From Strigamia acuminata (lineage: Eukaryota > Arthropoda > Chilopoda > Geophilomorpha > Linotaeniidae), in the NCBI GenBank assembly GCA_949358305.1, contig OX442320.1:4852259-4916258 (forward strand): a stretch of DNA of 64,000 nt, written 5' to 3'. Position numbers and translations under genes: made by a program. A model generated the notes under the pieces. That model was not told where the DNA came from, did no database searches, and saw only the letters and a program-made list of their open reading frames with translations. Within the stretch, counting starts at the first letter, position 1; every line of letters begins with the position of its first letter. This document shows positions 32,827 through 44,290 of this stretch, one piece after another.

Positions 32827-32998
32827 CCTGCCGAAAAAATTCTGCAGAAAATCTTTTTTCTCTGCAGAACTCTGCAGAAAAATTGTCAGCCGAAAATATT
32901 CTGCAGAAAAGGTTAACATTTTTCTGCAGAATTCTGCAGAATTTGGTAATTTTTTCTGCAGAGCATGCAAAATTCTGCAGAACCTTTTTCTCCTGGGA
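32827..32998. mobile_element. CTGCAG-rich palindromic element, reversed copy
   Basis: Shares TTCTGCAGAATTCTGCAGAA, GGTAATTTTTTCTGCAGAGC and the terminal TTTTTCTCCTGGG with the element at 9901-10374, in opposite orientation and shorter. Confidence 0.8.
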
Positions 32999-34104
32999 CA
33001 CCTTGCGCTGATACTTTCTTCTCGCATACAGAATACTCAAATATGAAACACTGCAATTTTTAATTTATTTTTTTTAATAAACGTTAGTGAATTGTCTTAG
33101 TTTGTCCAATCACTAGCAAGTCCACTTTTAAAGTGTTTCATTTTTGGTGGAACAGAGTATTAAGGTACCCCTATTAGTCCTTTTCCTTTCCTACTTTAAC
33201 ATATAGATTTTCTCACCGAAACCATTAAAACATAACTAAGTAAAAACCTTACAATGGGGCACAAACAGAACAAAATAAATCTTTTTCTCTCACTTCTTAA
33301 TTCCAAAACAAAAAGGTAAACTAAAAAAATCTCTTTTAATCCCTTTCTTTATATTAAATAGAAATCTCATTCATTCCTTCCTCCCTTTGTGTTTTTCCTT
33401 CCACTTGGAAATTTAAATGAGAAATGGAGATTTTGTGGGCACACATCTCATTTTCCATTCTAATTAATTAATAAATTTCTATTGACCATTTTTAAAAAAA
33501 AAATTGGCATATTTGTGGCAAGCTTAAACTTAATTAATTTTTTTTTCTATTTTTCACTTTGGAAAAATCTTCTGGGAAATTAAAACTCCTCATTTCTTCA
33601 CACAATTTGAAGGAGAGACAGAGAAAAGTTGCTATTCCTATGCAATACTTCACAGGTTGCACTGTTTAAATTTTTCAAAAGACAATGATCCTGGAGTTAA
33701 TGAAGATATTAATATTTAATGTTTTGCAAATTTGGTAAAATTCTCAAAAAGGGTTCATCATGAATTTATGTAATCTTGTGCAGTTGAGTTTTATCAATTA
33801 GTTAGTGTAGGGTTTTATATGCAAAGCTACTTTTCAAACTGGAGGTGTGTGGTGTGTTTGGTAATGAATTTGCTTTAAACTGGATATGTTCTTAGAGGAT
33901 TTAAATTCAATTGGAGTAAGTTTTAAATTGGATATTTAAATTGGAAATTTTGGAAATTTCATTTTGGAGTTTGACATGATTTGGGTGATCAATGGCACAC
34001 CCAAGTTGACAGATTAATGGTTTCTGACAGGCCATAACAAATTCAGATTTTGTTTACAAGTGAAAATTTGGAACTTGGAAAATAAAAATGTTAATTTATA
34101 TTTT
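32999..34104. other. AT-rich DNA, no gene recognised
   Basis: Long single-strand T/G-biased stretch (33650-34100). No element ends or exons seen. Confidence 0.45.
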
Positions 34105-34535
34105 TTGAGAAGAAATGTCTAAAATTTATTTTTTTTTGAGAAGAAATGTCTAAAATTTTATTTTTTTTTGAGAAGAAATGTCTAAAATTTATTTTTTTTG
34201 AGAAGAAATGTCTAAAATTTAATTTTTTTTTGAGAAGAAATGTCTAAAATTTATATTTTTTTGACAAAAAATGTCTATGATTTCTTATTTAAATGAAAAG
34301 AAATGTCTTAAATCTCTGTTTCAATGGAAAAAAATGTCTAAAATTTTTTTTTCACTAAAAAAAAGTATCTAAAATTTCTATTTCAATAAAAAAAAGTGTC
34401 TAAAATTTTTTTTTCAATAAAAAAAAGTATCTAAAATTTATATTTCAATAAAAAAAAGTGTCTAAAATTTTTTTTTCACTAAAAAAAAAATCTCAAATTT
34501 CTATTTCATTGAAAAAAAGTCTAAAATGACCGGTT
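34105..34535. repeat. 30-31 bp minisatellite, AATGTCTAAAATTT family
   Basis: About six units of GAGAAGAAATGTCTAAAATT plus T-run, then about eight of CAATAAAAAAAAGTGTCTAA plus AATTT. The array shifts gradually from one variant to the other. Confidence 0.9.
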
Positions 34536-35865
34536 GTAAAATTAATTTTTCAATTACAATAAAAAAAAATGTCTATATGTCTAAAATGATGAGCCGTAAA
34601 ATTTATTTTTCTCTTTTTTTCCCAAAAAAATCTCCAATTTTCAGAAAAAAAAAATAATTCCATCCTCCTCATAAATAATATTACTACACCTTTCAAAAAA
34701 TTCCCTATCCCCCCCATCCCCCTAAAAGAAATCCCAACTCCCTGAAGACTTCCTTCAGCTTGACATTCATTGTCCACCTAAGCTCTTCCATAATTAATTT
34801 ACAAGTTAAAAATTAAAATACATCAAAAAAAAAATTATCTACCATATGTCCAATAATCCCACATGTCACCATGCCTCCATTTCCCTATTCACCCCCAAAA
34901 AAATTGACCCCCAGACCTTAATTAATTAAACACATCTTCAACCACTTTTTATTTTCATCATCATCATCATCCTCATCAAAAAAAAAAAAACACTAATTAA
35001 AAATCCAAAAAACCCACTTTAATGAACTAATGAACTCCCACTGACAAGATCTTTGACATATTAAATAAAACTAAAAAGCAGCAAGTGATAATAATTCTGG
35101 TCACAAGCTAGAGATCAATACAAGCATAGTAGCAAAGGCTGGTGGCAAGAACTCCAATTAAATGCATCCAGAGAAAGAGAGAGAGAGTGAGAGAGAGAGA
35201 GAGAGCCCAAGAGGAAGGCTGAGTTTGTGCAGCCCCAGATGAATGGGGTCTTGTTGACGGAACGCCTGCTGCTTAATGCATTTCGCCTTTCTTACAGCAG
35301 TAAAGCTACTCAATGCTATCAAACACATTCTTGCCACCATGAATTATCAAACAAGAAAAGTTTGCTCTTCTCTCTAATTACTACTACAACTGAATAAATA
35401 TTAGATACAAGCGCAGGGAAATTTCCTTCCAAAATTAGCCATTTTATTATCCATAAAAATTATTAATGTATTAATCTTTCATCTCTAACTTATAATGCCT
35501 TAGTCTTGCTAGTGGGTGTCTCTAGAGACATTCTTAATTAAATTAGTTTATATTCAAAAACTTTGCCAAAACTTGTTAAAGTTAAGCCCGTTTTTCGCTT
35601 GGAAAACAATGCTTGTCAATTTAGTTTTAAAGTCACAGCACTTAGAGACAATTTGGGAGAATTTGCATCACATAAGTGTCAAAGCCTCTGGTAATGAGGA
35701 GAAACTGCTGTGGAACAAAGTGTTGCTGCTTGCCGCCAGGTTCCGAGGGAGCATGTACCGGATTTAAGCCGCCAACAGCAAGTTTTCCCTGCATGCCCGT
35801 AAACCCCGAATACGAAGAGAGTTCATTGAAACTGAATGTTTTCAAACTTCACTACACTAGTTGGA
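34536..35865. other. AT-rich DNA, no gene recognised
   Basis: (GA)n at 35166-35206. A more complex block at 35690-35860 has an open frame on either strand, but no conserved peptide is recognised. Confidence 0.45.
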
Positions 35866-36105
35866 TAGTACTAATTTGATGGTGCTCTACAACTTTGTAA
35901 TTGGAAATTTTGCTCTAACCTGATTGGTTTAGAAGTTAGCAAGTGAATGACCTTGAAAATGGCCTTCAAGGTCAAATTTGATGCCATCATTGGATTGCTC
36001 TCACCCAACTTCCTATACGATCGCTTTATCAAAGTTGGCCTAGATGCAATTGCTCAGGAAATATTTGAGGGGAACAGAATTTTCTTCCACCCTGTACATT
36101 ATTTA
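35866..36105. mobile_element. Interspersed repeat, ACCCTGTA-edge family
   Basis: Starts TACTAATTTGATGGTGCTCT (as at 20510), includes CAAGGTCAAATTTGATGCCA (compare 17650 reversed), and ends in CCACCCTGTACAT. Longest copy of the family in the window. Confidence 0.65.
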
Positions 36106-36395
36106 ACGCCATCGGCGACAAAGTGCATTGAACATGTGGATTCGTTGCCATGTTATCCTTGATTCATGCTACAATGTAAACTGTAAACTCTATCTGCCCA
36201 GAGAAACACTAATTTTCATTGGCTGGCAGCTTCACCGATGTGTTGATACAAAGGAAATGATAAGGAAATGACCAGATGATCCATCTCGGTTAATCACCAT
36301 GCACGCTAGGAAATGAGTTCGTCTTTGCAGCATGATGGCATAGCAATGCACAAAGTAAATGAATCGCTACGGTGAATAACCTAACCATAACCTGG

Positions 36396-36424
36396 CCTAA
36401 CCTAACCTAACCTAACCTAACCCT
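36396..36424. repeat. Interstitial (CCTAA)n telomere-type repeat
   Basis: Five CCTAA units, the complement of TTAGG, the telomere repeat of most arthropods. Confidence 0.85.
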
Positions 36425-36798
36425 AGGTACATATATGTCCTGAAGATTTCTTCTAGCATTCGCTTGAATAATCCCGCGCTGTGATTGGTTCTTCGATAGT
36501 TGGACAAACTAATCTATTTAACATCCGACACAAAAGCAATAAAAAGTTTTAACTGCATTCTTTGTTCAGTTTTTCTGAAGTTGTGCTGCAGTAATTGCCA
36601 TCTTTCATCAACAACACATTGACAATGTTTGTCATAGAGACACACAAAGGAATGCAGCTTTTGGAATGTGTAAACCTAACTGAAAGCAATAATAACTTTG
36701 TAGTCAGCCTAGATTCTGCACGTGCAAATACCCAAGACATTGATCATCAAATTCACCTAAAGCCTAAAATTCAACAAAATCAAATCCAAAAAAAATCC
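36425..36798. other. No gene recognised
   Basis: AT-rich with short open frames lacking conserved features. Confidence 0.4.
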
Positions 36799-36900
36799 TA
36801 TTTTATCGATTAAAAGCCGCGGCTCTTATTCAAAACTGCAATTTTTGTCAGCAATTACAACTTCGGTTTTTCGTTTGTTACATTTGTTTAATGTCCTTAA
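36799..36900. mobile_element. GAGCCGCGGCTC MITE, end fragment
   Basis: TTTTATCGATTAAAAGCCGC followed by GGCTCTTATTCAAAACTGCA, matching the ends of the copies at 43512 and 53921. Truncated after about 100 bp. Confidence 0.75.
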
Positions 36901-37678
36901 TATCCTTCGGCAACCCAGCTTTAAATGCCATCCACAATCCTCGAAGAAACACAATTCACACCCCCATTGCTCAATGCTTCTAAAAGCCCTTTCCTTTTCC
37001 CTCCGAAGAAAATGTTACTCTTCAACACCCAAGAGCATTTCCCTCCAATTGAAAGGCATAAAATTCATTTCCAGCCTACACTCAACCATCCAAAGACCTG
37101 AGCAATACATGGCTGTACTAATCCCATTTTTAACCCTATGTTTATATTTTCTATTATTAGCACCAGGTGTTTGCATTTCCCACATTAATTTGCATAAAAA
37201 AAAAGTTCATTTCTTTTATTTTCATTTTTAATTTCCATCATTACTTTTATTGTCATCTTTTTTATATCCATAATAAAAAAAAAAATTTAATTCGAGTCGT
37301 CAGATGGAGATACATTTGCATGCAACGATGCCTTTTCCTTGTCGAATGTGTGGGAATTAACAAATGCAAACGATCATCACACAAACTTCAAAATTAATTT
37401 CTCATCAAAAGGGTTTTGATGAGAAGAAAGGGAAAGGAGGATTTAAAATTTTTGATGAATTAAGTACCGGAGTGTTAAAGCGTTGATGCGTAGTACATGT
37501 AGTTTCCATCTGTTGTGTGCCATTGCTAGTGGCGCTAACGGCTACATACGGAAGCTTCATCAAAACTCGTGACAAACTCCCATCGGGCATTGACCTGTCT
37601 GCAGCCAATGCATGATCGAAAAATAGTTCTAAAAAATGCACTTATTCGCCACAAGAGGACGATGATAGAACGAAACGA
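36901..37678. other. No gene recognised
   Basis: AT-rich, C-biased on the plus strand (36900-37160). A more complex block lies at 37480-37660 without a recognisable exon. Confidence 0.4.
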
Positions 37679-38404
37679 CTACCGTCTTCCCGATAATAAG
37701 ACCACGATGTTGTAACCGGAAAATTTGAAAAATAACCGGTTCCGTCCAAAATTGTCAAAATGTTGCTGAAACGTCATTTTCGTCATTGAAACGTTACATT
37801 TTGTAATAGTGAGTTTGCGGTTGCCAATTGTTCCTTATAATTATGCGTTACAAGCTCATAATTATAATTATAATTCCTTCTTGAAATAGGCACTTGCGGT
37901 GCAATAAATATATTTTATAAATTATACTTATAAATACCATGTAATGGTAGAACAAATCCCTATGCAAAAGAAAATGAAAATCTGTAGTTTTACTAATTTG
38001 ACAGTTTTCAGACATGAAATTGTCTTCCAGTTTATTTATTTGCTTACCTGGAATGATTTTAGTTGTTTCTATCCTTCGATGGCAGAAAGAAATTGTGATT
38101 GAGGCTGAATATTGAAACAGGTCAAGCAGCCATTTTGAATTTTCATTAGCACCATCAGCGCCATTTGCAATAGTAGGAGGAGCTTCAAATAGTGTTAAGC
38201 GATCTGATTGGCTCCCTAATTTTACAAAATAGTGTAAAAGTTGAGGAGTTACGTTATGTTATAAGTCCATTTTTATAATTATGAGTTTGTAACTCATAAT
38301 TGTAAGGAACAATTGCAACTGCAAACTCACTATTGTTTCACAACTTAGTTTTTAAAGAAACTCGAATACAACACCATGGTATTATTTTTGGGGGAAGACG
38401 GTAG
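37679..38404. mobile_element. MITE host with CTACCGTCTTCCC ends
   Basis: Inverted ends CTACCGTCTTCCC at 37679 and GGGAAGACGGTAG ending at 38404, followed inward by mirrored TTGTA-rich sequence. Interrupted by the element at 37809-38332. Related edges occur at 25331. Confidence 0.82.
37809..38332. mobile_element. MITE with GTGAGTTTGCGGTTGCC ends (copy 2)
   Basis: Ends TAGTGAGTTTGCGGTTGCC and, reversed, TAGTGAGTTTGCAGTTGC, suggesting a TA target. The interior is almost the same as at 29866-30390, including GGCACTTGCGGTGCAATAAA. Nested in the element at 37679-38404. Confidence 0.9.
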
Positions 38405-38654
38405 TGGTTATTTGTCGAACTAATCTGGTCTCGGTAGTTTTGGCCTCTGGTTTAGCCTTCAATTTAATAAAATAAAGATGGTCATCTTGAACTTAACCTC
38501 TTCCTTATTGGTTGAGAAGGATCACATGTTTACAGGCTATAGTTTCCTAGATCTCGCTACAAATCTTCTCTGATCCCGAGGCAAGTCTCGCTAAATCTCT
38601 TGATAAACCTCCCAAAAGCTCGTGTAAGGTCTCATTAGATCACGTAGCAAGGTC

Positions 38655-38970
38655 TCACAAAATCTAAAAGTGATTTCTCAAAATCTCGTAAAAATCTCTC
38701 AAAATCTCGTAAAAATCTCTCAAAATCTCGTAAAAATCTCTCAAAATCTCGTAAAAATCTCTCAAAATCTCGTAAAAATCTCTCAAAATCTCGTAAAAAT
38801 CTCTCAAAATCTCGTAAAAATCTCTCAAAATCTCGTAAAAATCTCTCAATCTCTCGTGGTGATATCTCAAAATATCGTGAAAATCTCTCAAATCTTGTGG
38901 TAATCTCTCAAAATCTCGTGGCAATCTCATAAAATCACTTGATAATCTTATAAAATCACTTGATAATATC
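38655..38970. repeat. 21-bp minisatellite, TCTCAAAATCTCGT
   Basis: Eight near-perfect units of AAAATCTCTCAAAATCTCGT plus A, degenerating to the right. Its continuation lies beyond the element at 38976-39377. Confidence 0.95.
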
Positions 38971-38975
38971 ATTAA

Positions 38976-39377
38976 CCTTCCCATAGCCATGGTGGGTCAA
39001 AAAAATTACAGAAGTGGAAAAATCACTGTAATTCTTTTTTTTCTGATAATTAATTAATGAGGTTAACTTGTATTCCTCAAAAACTTTTTTTTCTTATTTT
39101 ATAATGTCTAAATACAAATAGTTTTTCAATTATTATTAAGATAATTTAATATTTATAACATAAAACACCCTTAATGGGAGCGCCGTACACTGCTTTGCCA
39201 TCTGTTTGCACTAGGTGGCGTATTAAAATTAGTCCTAAAACATGTGCTTTTACCAGGAAAAATGCGATTGCACCAGGAAAAATGTGATTCTGCACATGCG
39301 CAGAAGCATTTTAAAAGAAGGCCGATTTGACCGACCACAGCTAGCAATGGTGGAAACTAGGCTTGGCTATGGAAAGG
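38976..39377. mobile_element. TTAA-flanked MITE (piggyBac-like target)
   Basis: Ends CCTTCCCATAGCCATGG and, reversed, CCTTTCCATAGCCAAGC. TTAA stands directly on both sides (38972-38975, 39378-39381). Near-identical body at 48772-49170. Inserted in a minisatellite. The piggyBac-type origin is inferred only from TTAA. Confidence 0.85.
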
Positions 39378-39381
39378 TTAA

Positions 39382-39675
39382 ATCACAAGGTAATCTCGCA
39401 AAATCTCGTCACATGTCTCTCTAAATCTCATGCCAAATACTTCAAAATCTCATGGCAGCTCTTTCAAAATCTCAATAAAACTCTCAAAATCTCAAGAAAA
39501 CTTTCAAAATCTCAAGAAAACTCAAAATCTCAAGAAAACTCTCAAAATCTCAAGAAAACTCTCAAAATCTCAAGAAAACTCCCAAAATCTCAAGAAAACT
39601 CCCAAAATCTCATGAAAACTCTCAAAATCTCATGAAAAGTCTCAAAATCTCATGGCGATTCTCTCAAAATCTGAC
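39382..39675. repeat. 20-bp minisatellite, TCTCAAAATCTCAAG
   Basis: About ten units of AAAACTCTCAAAATCTCAAG, the same core as the array left of the inserted MITE, with a one-base shorter period. Confidence 0.95.
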
Positions 39676-39950
39676 AAATCCTCCCCGACCCAAACAAATC
39701 TAATAATTATCTGCACAGTTCATTTGACCTTTTAATTCCCACTAATCACGTCCCAACCCATTATCCCTTTGTTCCACCATTACCGACCGGAATCAACTTT
39801 GAAAAAGACACGCAGGTCGCCTGGCAACGTGACGGATGATTTGTCAATTGCCTACCACAAGAGAAACGCACATGCGCGTCACGAATAACGACCAAGCAAA
39901 GCCCCCGTCCTTACCTAATGACGCCAATTGAACAACCTCACTACTCAACC
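39676..39950. other. No gene recognised
   Basis: Moderately GC-rich spacer without recognised features. Confidence 0.4.
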
Positions 39951-40130
39951 CAGGGGGCACGACAATCAGAATCTGCGTGTCACAGATTCAAATCTTTCAC
40001 AGGATTCGGAAAGATTTACAAAATTATTTTAATAAAAAAATCAAAAATATTTTAACTTTTGTCCAATTTTCGACAAAAAAATTCAAAATTTTTATAAAAT
40101 GTAAAGATTCGGGATTCGGAGATTCAAAAA
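39951..40130. mobile_element. hAT-like MITE fragment (CAGGGGGTACGAC family)
   Basis: Starts CAGGGGGCACGACAATCAGA and follows the copy at 18003 closely for about 170 bp; the right end is lost. Confidence 0.75.
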
Positions 40131-40474
40131 GTGGCTGCAAGACATTCCGGTCCTAAGCACCAACCATCAATTATTCACTAGCCGCGAGTGGAAATCACAC
40201 CTAACACGAAGACGAGGCTGGAGGTACAGCAACTCCGACGGCGACTTCCCTTATCAGTTCTGGCGTGGGAGAGTGAGATGAAAGAAAGGCAGGAAAGCTC
40301 ACCAATCACCACCAGAGGATGCTTTTATCTCGCAACACAAGACACCGCCGTCACGCCTTTTCCCCGCGCACCAAAAGGCCAAGAGAGGACTTAAGCTGGA
40401 CGCTGGTCAAGATCAAACTCTCAACTTAATCAAGTCGTTCGATAAATGTAAAGAAATTGGTTTGCGAGTGCGTA
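40131..40474. other. GC-richer block, no gene recognised
   Basis: A 68-codon open frame (40188-40394) has ordinary composition (KTRLEVQQLRRRL) but no recognised family or splice context. Confidence 0.35.
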
Positions 40475-40690
40475 TACTACAAACCGATACAATGTTGTCC
40501 GAACTCCTATTGGTTGAGCCGTCTCACTGGTGTAGTGGCACAAAAAAGTGGCCCGTAACAACAGAATTGTTATCTAACTAGGCAAAACAACCAATAAAAA
40601 ACTAAACCTTTGTTTACCTGCCGAAAGAAACCAACAAACTATGCTAAGATTGTTTGATTGATTAAAAGAGGGAAAAGGTTAATTTAGCAA
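40475..40690. mobile_element. MITE fragment, TACTACAAACCG family
   Basis: Left end TACTACAAACCGATACAATG after TA, then CACTGGTGTAGTGGCACAAA and about 130 bp matching 5237-5390. The right end was not found. Confidence 0.8.
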
Positions 40691-40917
40691 ATGGATACTC
40701 AATTCTGCCAAATTCTGTACATTTTTGAATGTAATTATTAAGTGAAAAGCAATATGTTGTAAAATATATTTTTGAACCATGTGGGAAGGATCTGGACTTG
40801 ACTGTCAAATATTTACTATATTATATTTAAATTGTCTTGCTGGTTCCCGTTGCTCCCAGTTACGCTCCCCACTGTTGTCAATGGCGGAACGTCAAATTTT
40901 TAGTCTGAGAATAGGTG
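40691..40917. other. No gene recognised
   Basis: AT-rich; no feature recognised. Confidence 0.4.
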
Positions 40918-41275
40918 AAAAAAATGCATTTTCAGCTGGGAAAGAATGCATTTTCAAACAAAAGGATGCAATTTTAGACAAAAAAAATGCATTTTTAAAC
41001 AAAAAAATGCAATTTTAGACAAAAAAAACGCGTTTTTAGACAAAAAAAACATTTTCAGACAAATAAAATGCATTTTCAGACAAAAAAAAGCATTTTCAGA
41101 CCAAAAAAATGCATTTTCAGACAAAAAAATGCATTTTCAGACAAAAAAAATGCATTTTCAGATAAAAAAAACTGCATTTTCAGACAAAAAAATGCATTTT
41201 CAGACAAAAAAATGCATTTTCAGACAAGAAAAATGCATTTTCAGACAAAAAAATGCATTTTTAAAAAAGAAAAAT
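40918..41275. repeat. 20-bp minisatellite, AATGCATTTTCAGAC
   Basis: About 17 units of ACAAAAAAATGCATTTTCAG with A-run length changes, so the reading frame drifts. Frames such as KKCIFRQKNAF are repeat artefacts. Confidence 0.95.
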
Positions 41276-41962
41276 TCTTTTTGTATGTGTACCGGGAGCC
41301 TGGGCACTGGCTCCGAACAACTGGGGCCCTTCCCCACAACTCAGGGTTCTACATGCAGTAGTTTATTTAATTTTCTTCTTGTTACTGCATCATCTCATCC
41401 TCTTATTTAAGCATAAAAAAAAACATTTAAAATCTTATTTACCTACAAAAAATTACATTACGGACGGTTGAACGAGTCCGTTCTTTACAAGTATTTTGAA
41501 AATAAATCCAACGCTTTTAAAACACAATTGTAAACACAAATTCAAAACAAAACGCACTCAAAAAGTAATCAGAACACACCACAAAAGTACTTTTAAAAAA
41601 ACCTTTTTGCATGCAGCTAAGCTGCCAGTTGAAAACACGTTCTCAAAAAAGAAAAACAGCATCCATTTTGTTCATGTTTCCACAGCAGATAGTGCAATTA
41701 ATTCCATTTAATCTTCTGCTGTTTTTCTATTCTCCGTTCGGGCTTTTATGTGTAGTTTGCGCCAGGAATTTTCAAACTCTGCATTCCTTTCTGCACACAG
41801 ACAAACACACCATCAGAGTGGAATGTAGGGCTTTTAATTTGGCATCAAGATTCCCTGCACAAACTATAGTTGGACCGTAATTACAAATGGCTACAAGTGG
41901 TGGTGACAATAACCTTAAAAAACAACAAAATCACCTCAGTATTACTGAGTTACACCACATTA
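41276..41962. other. No gene recognised
   Basis: AT-rich. The last three bases are the TTA target copy of the next element. Confidence 0.4.
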
Positions 41963-42644
41963 GCCCTTGGTTCACACTTTTGTTCACACTAGATGCAATG
42001 CAAGAAAAAATTAGTCAAACGCAACGCAGAGTCTGTTCGTCCGAAAATGGTGGTCTCTTTGCATGTGGCAAAGTCTCGCCAACCAGACGTGACTCGAGGA
42101 GAGTTGGGGTCGATCGTGATTGGTTGGTCGCAAGATCTTGTAATGTGACCAACTGGTTTATATCAGATATATATACATTATTTATTTTAAATGAGTATAA
42201 GCAAAACAAGTAAATTAAAATCCCAATAAATCATATGAAAACAAAACTTACATATTCATTCGATACACATTCAGCGAGCAACCGACACACTAAGGAACTG
42301 ACACATGAATGTTCCAAACATGATCAAGTCTCTTTTTGTAAATTAGAACTCTTCGTGATGCGTCAGATCACTTGTAACGTCACACGACATTGCGACTGCT
42401 CGACAGATCAATCTTTCCTTTTTAATCGCTTCCACATTAAATATGCGCTTCTACCACTTCAATTGGTAGCAGAGGATGGTTCTACGAGCTGTTTGGATCT
42501 TCTGGGATATTTTTCGCCAACATCCTTGCGCTGCGTCGCTTACTTCAACTTGGGCTTGAAGCAGGAATTGGCATCAACGTCAAGAAATTTTGGATGCAAG
42601 CAGCTTGCGTTGGGTCTAATGTGAACACAAGTGTGAACCTAGCT
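41963..42644. mobile_element. PIF/Harbinger-like element, AGCTAGGTTCACAC ends
   Basis: Left GCCCTTGGTTCACAC and right, reversed, AGCTAGGTTCACACTTGTG, with TTA on both sides (41960-41962, 42645-42647). A second, truncated copy at 58599 is also preceded by TAA. No transposase is recognised. Confidence 0.8.
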
Positions 42645-43511
42645 TTAGGTTGTCGTCCAGATAGATGTTCAACTTGGTTGTTTGTTTCCAGAGCTGGATT
42701 GGGAACAAATTTAGTACCGGAAAATCTGGACAGGTCGGGCCGCGAGAACAAATAGATCGAGCCATACAAAAAAAAAAAGTCAGAGCTTCACGAACCACCA
42801 TGAAATTCCCGGTATCGAGCTGGGTCAATCCAGCTCTGTTTGTTCCCTGTTGAGGCATTTTGGCCTCCCGGGACGGAAGGTTCAGGGACATTCTTTTGTA
42901 AGCCCTCGGCACTTTGATTTCTACAGGCCTTTGTCTAAAATTTTACTGATTTTTATGCTGATTTTTTCATTTTAATACACGTATTATGGTATTATCCCGC
43001 TTTGAAAACGTGCTCTAAAATCGTGAGTCCGCCCGGGAAAGAAGATAATTTAGATTCAAAACAAAAGTGAAAAACAATTACGAATTAATGCAAAGTTTCG
43101 CGGTTACAAATCGTTTTGGATTTGTTGAGCGTGTTTTGAGTTGATATTTTGTCAAAAGTTGATAAAAATTAAGTAGAAGTAATTGCACACCTGTAGATAG
43201 GTGAACAGCGAGGGGTTTTTATTTCACTATTTTGCAGTTTACAGTACTTGTAGTAAATTCAAAAACAGCCCTCAGGCATAACACCTGTCTCCATGACACG
43301 TCAATCATTGTCAGTTATTCAAAACATAAATGAAACGAACACAATATTTAGATCTAAATAGAATAACGTATGAAAATAAAATCATGCAAAAATCAATAGT
43401 ATCAACACAAAGAGCTCAGTTTTGAATTGCCTGGCAGGCCATTTGACTTTTAGGACATACCTTCCCTGGATGGGCATGTCTCCAAGCGGGGTAATATGGT
43501 AAAATGTTTAC
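42645..43511. other. No gene recognised
   Basis: Mixed composition to 42900, then AT-rich. No element pair recognised. Confidence 0.4.
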
Positions 43512-43768
43512 ACCGTATTTTATCGCTTAAGAGCCGCGGCTCTTATTCAAAACTGCCATTTTTGTCAGCAATTACAATTTCGGTTTTTCGTTTGTTACAT
43601 TAGTTTAATGTAACAAGCAAAGTCTGAACGCCCCGAACGAAGCGTACGTTCATCGTTCGTGAGGTTAAATACGGAAACAATACCGTTCTTTTGCAAAAAT
43701 ACGGTATTCTTGGTGTCTCAGCCACGACTACTATTCGAGAGAGACTCTTAATCGGTAAAATAGGGTAT
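43512..43768. mobile_element. MITE with GAGCCGCGGCTC ends, full copy
   Basis: The left end ACCGTATTTTATCGCTTAAG carries GAGCCGCGGCTC. The right end, reversed, reads ACCCTATTTTACCGATTAAG. The interior is shared with 53921-54160 (CAGCAATTACAATTTCGGTT). Confidence 0.87.
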
Positions 43769-43964
43769 ATTAATCTTGAATACCTGCTAACATAAAATCT
43801 TGAGTTCCCCACTGATTCGTAGACCCTACACACCGCCTAGTTGGCCTCATGGATACAGTGGTTAGGTTAGGTTTAGGTTGTCAGCGATAACTACCCCTGG
43901 GATCAAGATTTGCATATGGGGATTTGGTCTGCTTGTAACGTTTGTTTTTGAATAAATCAATCTA

Positions 43965-44186
43965 TACTCAAAACCACCCTAACGTTGATCTATTTCACTG
44001 GTGTAGTGGCACAAAAAAGTAGTCCAAAACACCAGAATTGTAATCGAACTCCAGACATTGTGCTCGATTACCAACATTGTCAAAGGTGATGCTTTGACAC
44101 AGAACTAGTTTTCCGCGTAGTAGAACACAGTACACAGTTAGGCGTAAACCGGCTGAAATAGATCAATGTTGGGGTGGTTTTGAGTA
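43965..44186. mobile_element. MITE, TACTCAAAACCACCC family (uninterrupted relative)
   Basis: Ends TACTCAAAACCACCCTAACG and, reversed, TACTCAAAACCACCCCAACA, with TA on both sides. Contains CACTGGTGTAGTGGCACAAA and, near its right end, the same sequence that flanks insertions at 5471 and 5965. It serves as the empty-site reference. Confidence 0.92.
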
Positions 44187-44290
44187 TAGTTACGACTATC
44201 ACTCTTAATGGTTGTTAAAATCATTCTCACATGGCGCAGTCGACACAAAAGATCTAAGGGACGAAGTTGCAAGTTGGAAATAGATTATGT

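Noticed and set aside
38664-39635. Frames repeating KISQNLV and KSQEN
   Set aside because: Translations of 20- and 21-bp minisatellites.
40946-41410. 154-codon frame rich in KKCIFRQ/NAF
   Set aside because: Translation of the 20-bp AATGCATTTTCAGAC array; three different frames are open in turn.
43848-43925. tRNA-like stretch (CATGGATACAGTGGTTAGG)
   Set aside because: Only the A-box part fits; the B box is poor and stems do not pair, and the region overlaps a TTAGG-like tract.
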